Shown in pieces: positions 7,602 through 15,236 of a stretch of DNA of 44,699 nt. The notes under the pieces were generated by a model, which made no database searches, was not told the origin of the DNA, and saw only the letters and a program-made list of their open reading frames with translations. Source of the DNA: Lachnospiraceae bacterium (lineage in GTDB: Bacteria > Bacillota > Clostridia > Lachnospirales > Lachnospiraceae); assembly GCA_016281605.1 (NCBI GenBank), contig JAEEJA010000042.1, forward strand, positions 1-44,699. The letters run 5' to 3'. How positions within the stretch are numbered: position 1 is the first letter of the stretch; every line of letters begins with the position of its first letter. A program made the position numbers and the translations under genes.

Positions 7602-9689
7602 TTATTTTGCATCTTTAATGGAGAAGCTCATCCTTCCCATACGGTCCTTACCTAAGCACTTAACCTTAACATGGTCTCCGAGTGTAAGTACATCTTCAAC
7701 ATGATTGATTCTTTCGTTAGCTATCTTAGAGATATGAACCATACCTTCCTTACCGGGAGCAAACTCGATAAATGCGCCGAATTCCTTGATGGAAACAACT
7801 TCACCTTCAAGTATCTGTCCTTCAGCAAAGTCAGTTACGATGATATTGATAAGTCTTATAGCCTCATCGATACCTTCCTGACTTTCACCACAAACACTTA
7901 CATTACCATCATCTGTAATATCAATCTTAACACCTGTCTTTTCGATAAGAGCATTGATAGTCTTACCTCTCTGACCAACTACATCACCTATCTTAGTAGG
8001 ATCGATAGCGATCTGCTGAATCTTAGGTGCATAAGCTGAAAGCTCTTTTCTAGGCTCTGCGATGCACTTAAGCATAACTTCATTTAAGATGAAGTCGCGA
8101 GCTTCATGTGTACGTCTGATAGCTTCTTCAACTATTGGACGGGTAAGACCGTGAATCTTAATATCCATCTGAATAGCTGTAATTCCATCCGGAGTACCTG
8201 CAACCTTAAAGTCCATGTCTCCGAAGAAGTCTTCAAGACCCTGAATATCAGTAAGAACGATGTAATCATCATCTGTCTCACCGGTTACAAGACCACATGA
8301 AATACCTGCTACAGGCTTCTTAATAGGAACACCGGCTGCCATAAGTGCCATACATGAAGCACATACACTAGCCTGTGATGTTGATCCGTTGGACTCAAAT
8401 GTCTCGGATACGGCGCGGATTGCATAAGGGAATTCCTCCTCTGACGGAATAACAGGCATAAGTGCCTTCTCTGCAAGAGCTCCATGTCCTATTTCTCTAC
8501 GTCCCGGTCCACGACTTGGCTTAGTCTCACCAACTGAATATGAAGGGAAATTGTAATGATGCATATATCTCTTCTCAGTAACATATGGATCAAGACCATC
8601 TATTCTCTGCTTCTCTGAAAGAGGAGCAAGGGTTACGATATCGCAGATCTGAGTTTGTCCACGTGTAAACATAGCTGAACCATGAACTCTAGGTATGATA
8701 TCAACCTCAGCAGCTAAAGGACGAATCTGAGTAATCTCACGACCATCCGGACGCTTGTGATCCTTAAGAATCATCTTACGTACAGTCTTCTTCTGATATT
8801 GATAAACAGCCTCTCCAAGGATTGCAAGCCACTCTTCATTCTCAGCAAATGCTTCCTCAAACTTCTCAGTAACTGCAGCAATATTAGCTTCTCTTGTCTG
8901 CTTATCATCTGAGAATACAGCAACCTCCATCTCCTCAGGTGGTACTATCTCTCTCATTTTTGCAAACATTTCTTCAGGTATAGCGCAACTGGTATATTCA
9001 TGCTTAGGCTTACCTACTTCAGCAACAATTTTATTTATAAACTCAATAATTTCTTTATTTACATCATCACACTTGTAGATGCAATCTATCATAACATCAT
9101 CAGGAATCTCATTAGCTCCTGCTTCAATCATGATAACCTTATCAGCTGTAGAAGCTACTGTAAGCTGTAAATCACCCTTATCCCACTGTTCCTGGCTTGG
9201 GTTTATGATAAATTCACCATTTACAAGTCCCATCTGAGTAGTTGCACAAGGTCCGTCAAAAGGAATATCTGAAATACTTGTTGCGATAGAAGAACCAAGC
9301 ATAGCAAGTAATTCAGGTCTGCACTCAGGGTCTACAGCAAGAACGAGATTGTTGATAGAACAATCATTTCTGTAGTCCTTAGGGAAGAGAGGACGCATAG
9401 GTCTGTCGATAACTCTGGCAGTAAGAACTGCATTTTCAGATGCCTTACCTTCTCTCTTGTTAAATCCTCCCGGGATTTTTCCTACTGCGTACATCTTCTC
9501 CTCAAACTCAAGTGATAATGGGAAGAAATCGATACCTTCACGTGGCTTATCAGACGCAGTAGCTGTCGATAATATAGTGGTATCTCCGTAATGCATGAGA
9601 GCTGCACCGTTTGCCTGTGCTGCCACTCTTCCGATATCTACAGAGAGTGTTCTGCCGGCAAGCTCCATGGAATATGTTTTATAAGACAT
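7602..9689 (-). CDS. pnp: Polynucleotide phosphorylase
   Basis: A 695-residue exoribonuclease of normal length. It degrades RNA 3' to 5' using phosphate and can also add tails. Two RNase PH-like domains are seen: the first at about 10-140 with FNKREGKASENAVLTARVID, the second at about 310-540 with RPDGREITQIRPL, RGQTQ, PSRGPGRREIGHGALAEKAL and TDIQGLEDFFGDMDFKVAGT. They are joined by an all-helical linker. A KH domain (GDVVGQRGKTINALIEKTGV) lies at about 560-610 and an S1 domain (LEGEVVSIKEFGAFIEFAPG) at about 625-692. The start at 9689 has AAAGGAG nine bases upstream. It is not preceded by rpsO, the common partner in other bacteria. A strong promoter and a structured leader of about 170 bases lie upstream. 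Confidence 0.98.
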   Translation of the reverse strand: MSYKTYSMELAGRTLSVDIGRVAAQANGAALMHYGDTTILSTATASDKPREGIDFFPLSLEFEEKMYAVGKIPGGFNKREGKASENAVLTARVIDRPMRPLFPKDYRNDCSINNLVLAVDPECRPELLAMLGSSIATSISDIPFDGPCATTQMGLVNGEFIINPSQEQWDKGDLQLTVASTADKVIMIEAGANEIPDDVMIDCIYKCDDVNKEIIEFINKIVAEVGKPKHEYTSCAIPEEMFAKMREIVPPEEMEVAVFSDDKQTREANIAAVTEKFEEAFAENEEWLAILGEAVYQYQKKTVRKMILKDHKRPDGREITQIRPLAAEVDIIPRVHGSAMFTRGQTQICDIVTLAPLSEKQRIDGLDPYVTEKRYMHHYNFPSYSVGETKPSRGPGRREIGHGALAEKALMPVIPSEEEFPYAIRAVSETFESNGSTSQASVCASCMALMAAGVPIKKPVAGISCGLVTGETDDDYIVLTDIQGLEDFFGDMDFKVAGTPDGITAIQMDIKIHGLTRPIVEEAIRRTHEARDFILNEVMLKCIAEPRKELSAYAPKIQQIAIDPTKIGDVVGQRGKTINALIEKTGVKIDITDDGNVSVCGESQEGIDEAIRLINIIVTDFAEGQILEGEVVSIKEFGAFIEFAPGKEGMVHISKIANERINHVEDVLTLGDHVKVKCLGKDRMGRMSFSIKDAK

Positions 9690-9732
9690 ATCATGTCTCC
9701 TTTCAATTTAAAAATTTGTGTTTTTATTCAAT

Positions 9733-9843
9733 CCGAAACCACTGAAGTATGCATGTATTATTTCAAGTCTAGCAGGACCGGGTAACGCGAATAAACTCCA
9801 ACTGATTTACGTGAAAAAGACCTGCACACTTCAGAAGTCTCGG
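9733..9843 (-). promoter_or_regulatory. Structured 5' leader of pnp
   Basis: In the minus-strand transcript the segments 9828-9843 and 9733-9748 can form a 16-base helix with one mismatch and a few G-U pairs. This helix encloses a second one (GCAGG with CCTGC at 9821-9825 and 9772-9776) and a smaller central stem-loop. The leader runs from about 9859 to 9690. pnp mRNA leaders in other bacteria are controlled through such helices by RNase III and PNPase itself; that parallel is inference. No match to a named riboswitch was recognised. Confidence 0.55.
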
Positions 9844-9864
9844 AATATAAACACATACTAAAAC

Positions 9865-9893
9865 ATTATAAGTCTTGTTTTTACTTATTGCAA
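9865..9893 (-). promoter_or_regulatory. pnp promoter
   Basis: On the minus strand TTGCAA (9888-9893), 17 bases, then a perfect TATAAT (9865-9870), giving a transcript start near 9859. It lies just past the terminator of the prepilin unit. Confidence 0.75.
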
Positions 9894-9913
9894 GTTATTT
9901 TTCTCTATGAAAC

Positions 9914-9945
9914 AAAAAAGTAGTCCGAAAAACGGACCACCTTTT
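9914..9945 (-). terminator. Terminator of the prepilin unit
   Basis: On the minus strand GGTGGTCCG, a five-T loop, then CGGACTAC and six Ts. The stem uses G-U pairs only in this direction, so it favours minus-strand termination after the small membrane peptide gene. Confidence 0.75.
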
Positions 9946-9963
9946 TATTATTATTTTTAATTA

Positions 9964-10068
9964 TTATTTATTTTTCTTTCTTCTTCTGCTAACAATAAGA
10001 GCTAATCCCGATATAGCTATAATAGCTATAGAAGATGAAATCTTTTTAAACATATTACTATTTTTCAT
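9964..10068 (-). CDS. 34-residue single-span membrane peptide
   Basis: A small gene 16 bases downstream of the prepilin stop and ahead of the shared terminator. It has its own GGAGAGG site (10073-10080) five bases before the ATG. The product starts MKNSNMFKKISSS, has a hydrophobic helix rich in Ala, Ile, Gly and Leu at about 14-26, and ends in a strongly basic tail, SRRRKKNK. That tail resembles the stop-transfer end of surface proteins, but there is no LPXTG motif and no room for an ectodomain. The ribosome site, position in the transcript and clean membrane-peptide layout argue that it is real. Its function is unknown; help with pilin insertion or stability is a guess. Confidence 0.6.
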   Translation of the reverse strand: MKNSNMFKKISSSIAIIAISGLALIVSRRRKKNK

Positions 10069-10084
10069 AAAAACCTCTCCATTA

Positions 10085-10693
10085 TTACTCAGATGCTGCA
10101 CACAGTTCCGGCTTTCCTGCCATAAACACTTTTGACTGTCCTGAATCCGAACTGTAATTCACTCTTATAAAGCAATCTTCAACAGTTCTGTTATTAGCAG
10201 GGTCACTCGCATATCCACTACCTTCAAAGCATGACCTATACGCCTTTGACTTCATATGATCCTGGAAAAGGATACACTTTTCAAGGAAATAATCATACTC
10301 ATAAACTTCTCCACCTTCAATAGGTTCAAAAAGGCCAAATAAATTATAAGATATCTTACACCCTTCAGGATATGACATCTCTTCAGTTATACCACTTGCA
10401 CTACCCTCAGGATCATTAGCATCAGGTGCACAAAGCTTTATACCGGAATCAAAATCGTTCTTCGGAAATGTAGGAACAGGTATCTCCGAACTTGATATAG
10501 AAGCAACAAAGGCCGAAAGAACCGCACTCAACTGCTGAAGGTCCTTTCCTCTTCTGGATTTTTCCATATAAGGAATAACCTGGCTCGCTACAAGCCCTAC
10601 CAAAATAGCCATAACAGCAATAATAATAATTAACTCCACAAGAGAAAAACCTTTTTTATCTCTTATAACACTTTTAAATTTACGTGTTCTCAT
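10085..10693 (-). CDS. Type IV prepilin-like protein
   Basis: A 202-residue protein with a classic class III signal: a basic leader of 15 residues ending at Gly15, then FSLVELIIIIAVMAILVGLV, with Phe16 as the mature N-terminus and the conserved Glu at mature position 5 (Glu20). The hydrophobic helix is followed by an alpha-helical spine to about residue 70 (KSRRGKDLQQLSAVLSAF). The globular head has six cysteines, an even number that would suit disulfide bonds after export. No prepilin peptidase, assembly ATPase or platform protein is encoded in the window, so assembly would use machinery elsewhere. Two strong promoters and a direct repeat lie upstream. The ATG at 10693 follows AAAGGAGG. Confidence 0.85.
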   Translation of the reverse strand: MRTRKFKSVIRDKKGFSLVELIIIIAVMAILVGLVASQVIPYMEKSRRGKDLQQLSAVLSAFVASISSSEIPVPTFPKNDFDSGIKLCAPDANDPEGSASGITEEMSYPEGCKISYNLFGLFEPIEGGEVYEYDYFLEKCILFQDHMKSKAYRSCFEGSGYASDPANNRTVEDCFIRVNYSSDSGQSKVFMAGKPELCAASE

Positions 10694-10729
10694 GCTGCGA
10701 GCCTCCTTTCAAGAACATCAATTTTCCTA

Positions 10730-10758
10730 ATTTTATTACTTTGACTTTCATATGTCAA
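10730..10758 (-). promoter_or_regulatory. Proximal promoter of the prepilin gene
   Basis: On the minus strand a perfect TTGACA (10753-10758), 17 bases, then TAAAAT (10730-10735). The leader to the start codon is about 30 bases. Confidence 0.75.
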
Positions 10759-10762
10759 CTTA

Positions 10763-10794
10763 TTTATGAACAAATTGTAAATTTTTTATGAACA
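10763..10794 (-). promoter_or_regulatory. Direct repeat upstream of the prepilin promoter (possible operator)
   Basis: Two identical 10-base copies of TGTTCATAAA on the minus strand (10763-10772 and 10785-10794), 22 bases apart centre to centre, that is two helical turns, immediately upstream of the -35 box. This spacing is what LytTR-type activators use, but the regulator is unknown. Confidence 0.45.
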
Positions 10795-10819
10795 GTCAAG
10801 TAAAATATTAAATTTAGCA

Positions 10820-10848
10820 AATATAAGACTTTGCGGTTAAATTGTCAA
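10820..10848 (-). promoter_or_regulatory. Distal promoter of the prepilin gene
   Basis: On the minus strand a perfect TTGACA (10843-10848), 17 bases, then TATATT (10820-10825). It lies about 90 bases upstream of the proximal promoter. The direct repeat falls between the two. Confidence 0.6.
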
Positions 10849-10860
10849 ATTAATATAACC

Positions 10861-10910
10861 AAAAAACCCTAAGTTTATCGGTGAAATCACACTTCAAAAC
10901 CTAGGGTTTT
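10861..10910 (-). terminator. Terminator of the decarboxylase operon
   Basis: Stem of 13 bases with one mismatch (10864-10876 with 10897-10909), followed on the minus strand by six Ts, about 30 bases past the stop of the oadA-like gene. Confidence 0.85.
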
Positions 10911-10939
10911 ATTATATGTATTTTTATTTCTTTATAGTA

Positions 10940-12448
10940 TTAAGCAGGATAGCTTTGATTCTCAGTATCTGCTACAGAAGGATCTACCTTTGTCTGCTGA
11001 GCCTCGCGATACTTAAAGAAATCCATGGCAACCTGTGGGAAAAGCGCATATGAAAGCACATCTTCATCCTGTTGCTTGTATTCCTTCATCTCTTCCTCAA
11101 GCTTAGCAAGCTGTGGCTCGATAAGATCTGCAGGACGACATGTAATAGGCTTTTCATCACCTATACACTTCTTCTGAACTTCTTTATCAAACGGCTTAAC
11201 TGTCTGACCAAATTCTCCCATAAGAAGCTTCTTTGATTCTTTAGTTACCATTTTGTATCTTTCGCCCATTACTACATTGAGCACTGCCTGTGTTCCCACA
11301 ATCTGAGATGATGGTGTAACCAGTGGTGGCTCACCAAAATCCTTACGTACTCTTGGTACCTCTTCAAGCACTTCCTCAAACTTATCATCCTGTCCCATAT
11401 CCTTAAGCTGTGAAACAAGGTTTGAAAGCATACCACCCGGTACCTGATAAAGTAATGTCTTTATGTTTACGCCTAGCACCTTTGTACTCATAAGACCTGA
11501 CTCAAGACACTCTTCTCTAAGTGGTCTGAAGTATTCAGCTATCTCTGAAAGCTTATCTATGTCTAATCCTGAATCATAAGGTGTTCCCTTGAAAGCTTCA
11601 ACCATAACTTCTGTAGCAGGCTGACTGGTTCCAAGTGCAAATGGTGACATAGCACAATCGATAATGTCACATCCTGCCTCAACCGCTTTCATGTAAGTCA
11701 TACTTGCAACACCTGAAGTATAATGAGTATGAAGATCTATAGGAAGATCTGTGGCACTCTTAAGAGCTGTTACAAGCTCTGTAGCCTTGTAAGGAGTAAG
11801 AAGTCCGGCCATATCCTTAATGCAGAGAGAATCAGCTCCCATATTCTCGATATCCTTAGCCATTTTCTTCCAATAATCAAGTGTATATGCATCACCAAGT
11901 GTATAAGAAAGAGCTATCTGAGCTTCTCCCTTTTCCTTCTTAGCAGCCTTAACAGCTGTTTCTAAGTTTCTGATATCATTAAGACAGTCAAAAATTCTGA
12001 TTATATCGATACCATTAGCTATTGACTTTTGTACGAAATACTCTACTACATCGTCTGCATAATGATTATAACCAAGGATATTCTGACCTCTGAAAAGCAT
12101 CTGAAGCTTTGTATTTTTAAAGCCTTCACGAAGCTTGCGAAGTCTTACCCATGGGTCTTCCTTTAAGAATCTAAGACAAGCGTCAAAAGTAGCGCCACCC
12201 CAACACTCTACAGCGTTGTACCCAATAGCATCGAGCTTATCAACTATCGGAAGCATCTGCTCTGTGGTCATACGTGTTGCTATAAGTGACTGATGAGCAT
12301 CACGAAGGATAGTTTCATTAATCTTGACAGGTTTAGCTTCAGAACTTTTAGCTTCTTTCTTTGGAGCCTTGTCCTTCTGCTCAGTTACTTCAATCTGAAC
12401 AACTTCTTTATTTTCTTTGTTTTCTTTATTTTTCTTTTTCTTAGCCAT
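10940..12448 (-). CDS. oadA: Oxaloacetate decarboxylase alpha / pyruvate carboxylase B-type carboxyltransferase
   Basis: A 502-residue cytoplasmic carboxyltransferase that moves CO2 between biotin and pyruvate/oxaloacetate. The HMGL-like TIM barrel starts with ETILRDAHQSLIATRMTTEQ and contains ECWGGATFDACLRFL, RIFDCLNDIRN and the metal-site LHTHYTSG. The conserved PYC_OADA domain follows from about residue 320 (VPGGMLSNLVSQLK, PPLVTPSSQIVGTQAV). Unlike fused OadA proteins it has no biotinyl domain; that function is on the separate carrier gene of the same operon. Odd feature: an N-terminal extension of about 45 residues very rich in Lys and Glu. It is the last gene of the operon, 23 bases after oadB. 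The gene symbol rests on family, not on proof of substrate. Confidence 0.9.
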   Translation of the reverse strand: MAKKKKNKENKENKEVVQIEVTEQKDKAPKKEAKSSEAKPVKINETILRDAHQSLIATRMTTEQMLPIVDKLDAIGYNAVECWGGATFDACLRFLKEDPWVRLRKLREGFKNTKLQMLFRGQNILGYNHYADDVVEYFVQKSIANGIDIIRIFDCLNDIRNLETAVKAAKKEKGEAQIALSYTLGDAYTLDYWKKMAKDIENMGADSLCIKDMAGLLTPYKATELVTALKSATDLPIDLHTHYTSGVASMTYMKAVEAGCDIIDCAMSPFALGTSQPATEVMVEAFKGTPYDSGLDIDKLSEIAEYFRPLREECLESGLMSTKVLGVNIKTLLYQVPGGMLSNLVSQLKDMGQDDKFEEVLEEVPRVRKDFGEPPLVTPSSQIVGTQAVLNVVMGERYKMVTKESKKLLMGEFGQTVKPFDKEVQKKCIGDEKPITCRPADLIEPQLAKLEEEMKEYKQQDEDVLSYALFPQVAMDFFKYREAQQTKVDPSVADTENQSYPA

Positions 12449-12471
12449 AAGTTCACCTCTATTTTAAACTG

Positions 12472-13629
12472 TTATATACCAAATATTGCCATAAATACAC
12501 CGGCTGCGACTGCCGTTCCGATAACGCCCGCGACATTCGGTCCCATCGCATGCATAAGCAGGAAGTTGGAAGGATCTGCTTCTGCTCCGACCTTCTGGGC
12601 GACTCGGGCGGCCATAGGAACTGCGGAAACTCCCGCCGATCCAATAAGCGGATTAACCTTACCATGAGTCGCATGACACATAAGTTTTCCAAATAAAATA
12701 CCCGCCAGTGTAGCAAAAGCAAATGCTACAAGTCCTAAAAATACTATCTGAAGAGTTGTCTTTTTAAGGAATGCTTCTGCTGTTGTTGTTGCACCTACCG
12801 AAGTTCCAAGGAGGATAACAACGATATACATAAGAGCATTGGAAGCTGTTTCAGTAAGCTGATGAACAACTCCACTTTCCTTAAAGAGGTTACCGAGCAT
12901 AAGCATACCTACAAGAGGTGCTGTAGTCGGAAGTAAAAGACAAACCACTATAGTAACTATGATAGGGAAAAGAATCTTCTCGAGCTGTGATACAGGACGA
13001 AGCTGATTCATCTTGATTTTTCTTTCCCTCTCAGTAGTACAAAGCTTCATGATAGGTGGCTGAATGATAGGAACAAGTGACATATAGGAGTAAGCTGCTA
13101 CCGCTATAGGTCCCATATATTCGGTCTGTCCCAGCTTTCCACAAAGGAAGATTGATGTAGGACCGTCCGCTCCACCGATAATAGATATGGATGCTGCAGC
13201 CTTGTCGTTAAATCCAAGAAGGATAGCTATAATATAAGCTGCAAATATACCAAACTGAGCCGCTGCTCCAAGTATAAAGCTCATTGGGTTAGCAATAAGA
13301 GGAGCAAAGTCCGTCATGGCGCCAACACCCATGAAAATCAATGAAGGAAGTATACTCCACTCATCTAACAAATAAAAGTAATGTAAAAGTCCGCCTGCAT
13401 TTCCATCAGAAGCTTCCTTCATGATATCAGGATAGATGTTAACCAATATCATACCGAAAGCAATCGGAATAAGCAGAAGGGGCTCATAACCTTTCTTTAT
13501 TGCCAGATACAAAAATACAAGTCCAATTATGATCATCAGTATATTACCGAAGGTCAGGTTGAAAAATGCAGTCTGTCCGGCAAGGTTCGAAAGTGTATTA
13601 GTTATATAATCCAATTTTAAACCCTCCAA
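12472..13629 (-). CDS. oadB: Sodium-translocating decarboxylase beta subunit
   Basis: A 385-residue integral membrane protein of the OadB/MmdB/GcdB family, the subunit that decarboxylates carboxybiotin and exports sodium ions. The family's two conserved functional stretches are present: [18 protein letters not shown] (with the sodium-site aspartate) and [20 protein letters not shown] (Asn, Gly and Ser residues implicated in ion passage). About nine to ten membrane segments are visible. Length is normal. It lies 13 bases after the biotin carrier gene and 23 bases before oadA, so the complex is made from one transcript. Confidence 0.93.
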   Translation of the reverse strand: MEGLKLDYITNTLSNLAGQTAFFNLTFGNILMIIIGLVFLYLAIKKGYEPLLLIPIAFGMILVNIYPDIMKEASDGNAGGLLHYFYLLDEWSILPSLIFMGVGAMTDFAPLIANPMSFILGAAAQFGIFAAYIIAILLGFNDKAAASISIIGGADGPTSIFLCGKLGQTEYMGPIAVAAYSYMSLVPIIQPPIMKLCTTERERKIKMNQLRPVSQLEKILFPIIVTIVVCLLLPTTAPLVGMLMLGNLFKESGVVHQLTETASNALMYIVVILLGTSVGATTTAEAFLKKTTLQIVFLGLVAFAFATLAGILFGKLMCHATHGKVNPLIGSAGVSAVPMAARVAQKVGAEADPSNFLLMHAMGPNVAGVIGTAVAAGVFMAIFGI

Positions 13630-13642
13630 TAATTATTATTTA

Positions 13643-14026
13643 TTAGTTAAGAGTTGCAAGCACTGCACCTGACTCAACCTGATCACCGGTTGAAACATCG
13701 ATACTTGCTACAGTTCCATCCTCTGAAGCAACGATTTCATTTTCCATCTTCATAGCTTCAAGAATCATGATTACATCACCCTTACTTACGCTATCACCAA
13801 CTGATACTTTAACTGAAAGAATCTTTCCTGGCATAGGTGAGTTGATTTTAATTGAACCTGCTCCACCGCCTGCTGCAGGAGCCGCAGGTGCAGGAGCTGC
13901 CGGTGCTGCTGCCGGAGCAGGAGCTGCTGCTCTTACAGGAGCGACTGCCGGAGCGCCTGAAGCACTTCCCTCTTCTACTGTTACATCGTAAACATTGCCA
14001 TTAACGGTAATTGTGTAATTTTTCAT
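13643..14026 (-). CDS. Biotin carboxyl carrier protein of the decarboxylase complex
   Basis: A 127-residue carrier. The ATG at 14026 is preferred over one at 14041, because the latter overlaps the GGAGG that serves the former. Residues 1-20 form a short N-terminal segment (MKNYTITVNGNVYDVTVEEG). Residues about 25-55 are a mobile Ala/Pro hinge. The biotinyl domain starts at INSPMPGKILSVKVSVGD and has the biotin site EAMKMENE with Lys93. It shuttles carboxybiotin between the soluble carboxyltransferases and the membrane beta subunit. It is the third gene of the operon. Confidence 0.93.
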   Translation of the reverse strand: MKNYTITVNGNVYDVTVEEGSASGAPAVAPVRAAAPAPAAAPAAPAPAAPAAGGGAGSIKINSPMPGKILSVKVSVGDSVSKGDVIMILEAMKMENEIVASEDGTVASIDVSTGDQVESGAVLATLN

Positions 14027-14050
14027 TTGAATATCCTCCATTTATTTGGT

Positions 14051-15202
14051 TTATTTTCTTCTTCTGATTGAACGAACTACAAGTCCATCCGTATTTTTTT
14101 TGCCTTCGCTTGCAGCTATCGCTGCTGCTATAACTGCAACAAGTTCAAGGTCATCTGTTAAATTTTCAGAGGTAGCCGGTGTCTCAACGGGAGTCTCTGC
14201 TTTCTTAGGCTTAGGCTCCTCTATATCAACCTCGTTTCTCTTTGATCTCTCACCAAAGAATACTTTAAAGAGTGATATAATAAATGCTATCAGTAAGAGT
14301 ACCACAAATACTATACCCATACCCATCAAAACATTTAGACCTGCTCTCTGCATAGTCTGCTTTAAGGTTCTCTTTTCATCAACACTCCAGTTAACTATCT
14401 CCGAATTTTCATCAAAGTTGACAGTAAAAAGAAGTGATTTTCCTGATGAAGTTTTAGCTTCCTTAACTATAACTGCGTTATCTTCTCCGATTGTTGTCTT
14501 GTAGTTCTTTATCTTTTCAAGTGTTCCGTACTTTTTCTTAAGTTCTTCATACTGATCATAATCCTTAAGTCTTGATTCACTGATTTCTGCCTTAAATGTC
14601 TTCTTAGCTGTCTTAAAATCATAATCAAACCATGAGTTAACAAGTGACTCAGCACTGTCTGAAAGTGCGTCCTTGTCAAACTTAGATGTCTTTGATTCAT
14701 CCTCTGTTCCCTTGAAAACACCCTGAACACTTGCTTCTATAACATTTGAAGTAGCTGAATCAAATGAAAAGATGAAAAGAAGTGTTTTTCCTGAGCTTGT
14801 AAGAACTGTAATAGTTGCTGTAGGTTTATCTCCTTCAAGATCAGCCTTAGAATCCTTAAACTCTCCAAATGAACCATAGTCCTTATAAAGTGCCTGAGCA
14901 TCAGCTAAAGACTGGTAAACTCTCAAGTTTGTCTCATCCATCATACCTGCATTGGCTTCTATAACCTGTGCAAAATCATAAGAAAAATAATACTGTGCAA
15001 AGGTCTGACCGGAGGTAATAAGAGTTTCCTCTGTCAGGGGTACAGGCTCTGCAGTTGCAGTTGCCTGCTGGGCAGTTGAGCTCTCTGTACTCTCCTTTTT
15101 ATCCTTCTTATCCTTTTTTGCATATACGCTGGTATCTGTAAATGCTATGAGACAAGCCAACATGAGAATCAAAAATGATAATTTAAATACATTTTTTTTC
15201 AT
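14051..15202 (-). CDS. OadG-type gamma subunit with duplicated extracytoplasmic DUF3887-like domain
   Basis: A 383-residue protein. The start at 15202 is chosen because a purine-rich AAAGGAAACGAGG site precedes it and the product then begins with a lipoprotein-like or cleavable signal (MKKNVFKLSFLILMLACLIA). A Ser/Thr/Ala linker leads to two homologous domains at about 68-160 and 187-275; both contain SSGK-x-LLF and a YDF motif. An OadG-like membrane helix (GLNVLMGMGIVFVVLLLIAF) follows at about 289-313, then a basic/acidic linker and the C-terminal motif LELVAVIAAAIAASEG with VRSIRRRK, typical of clostridial OadG. The role is to anchor and assemble the decarboxylase. The duplicated outer domain is unusual for a gamma subunit. 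Confidence 0.8.
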   Translation of the reverse strand: MKKNVFKLSFLILMLACLIAFTDTSVYAKKDKKDKKESTESSTAQQATATAEPVPLTEETLITSGQTFAQYYFSYDFAQVIEANAGMMDETNLRVYQSLADAQALYKDYGSFGEFKDSKADLEGDKPTATITVLTSSGKTLLFIFSFDSATSNVIEASVQGVFKGTEDESKTSKFDKDALSDSAESLVNSWFDYDFKTAKKTFKAEISESRLKDYDQYEELKKKYGTLEKIKNYKTTIGEDNAVIVKEAKTSSGKSLLFTVNFDENSEIVNWSVDEKRTLKQTMQRAGLNVLMGMGIVFVVLLLIAFIISLFKVFFGERSKRNEVDIEEPKPKKAETPVETPATSENLTDDLELVAVIAAAIAASEGKKNTDGLVVRSIRRRK

Positions 15203-15236
15203 ATCTGCCTCGTTTCCTTTTACTAAATTGTATATT

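Noticed and set aside
14046-14504. 152-codon plus-strand frame opposite the OadG-like gene
   Set aside because: Composition is that of an antisense shadow, and it overlaps a clearly recognisable gene entirely.
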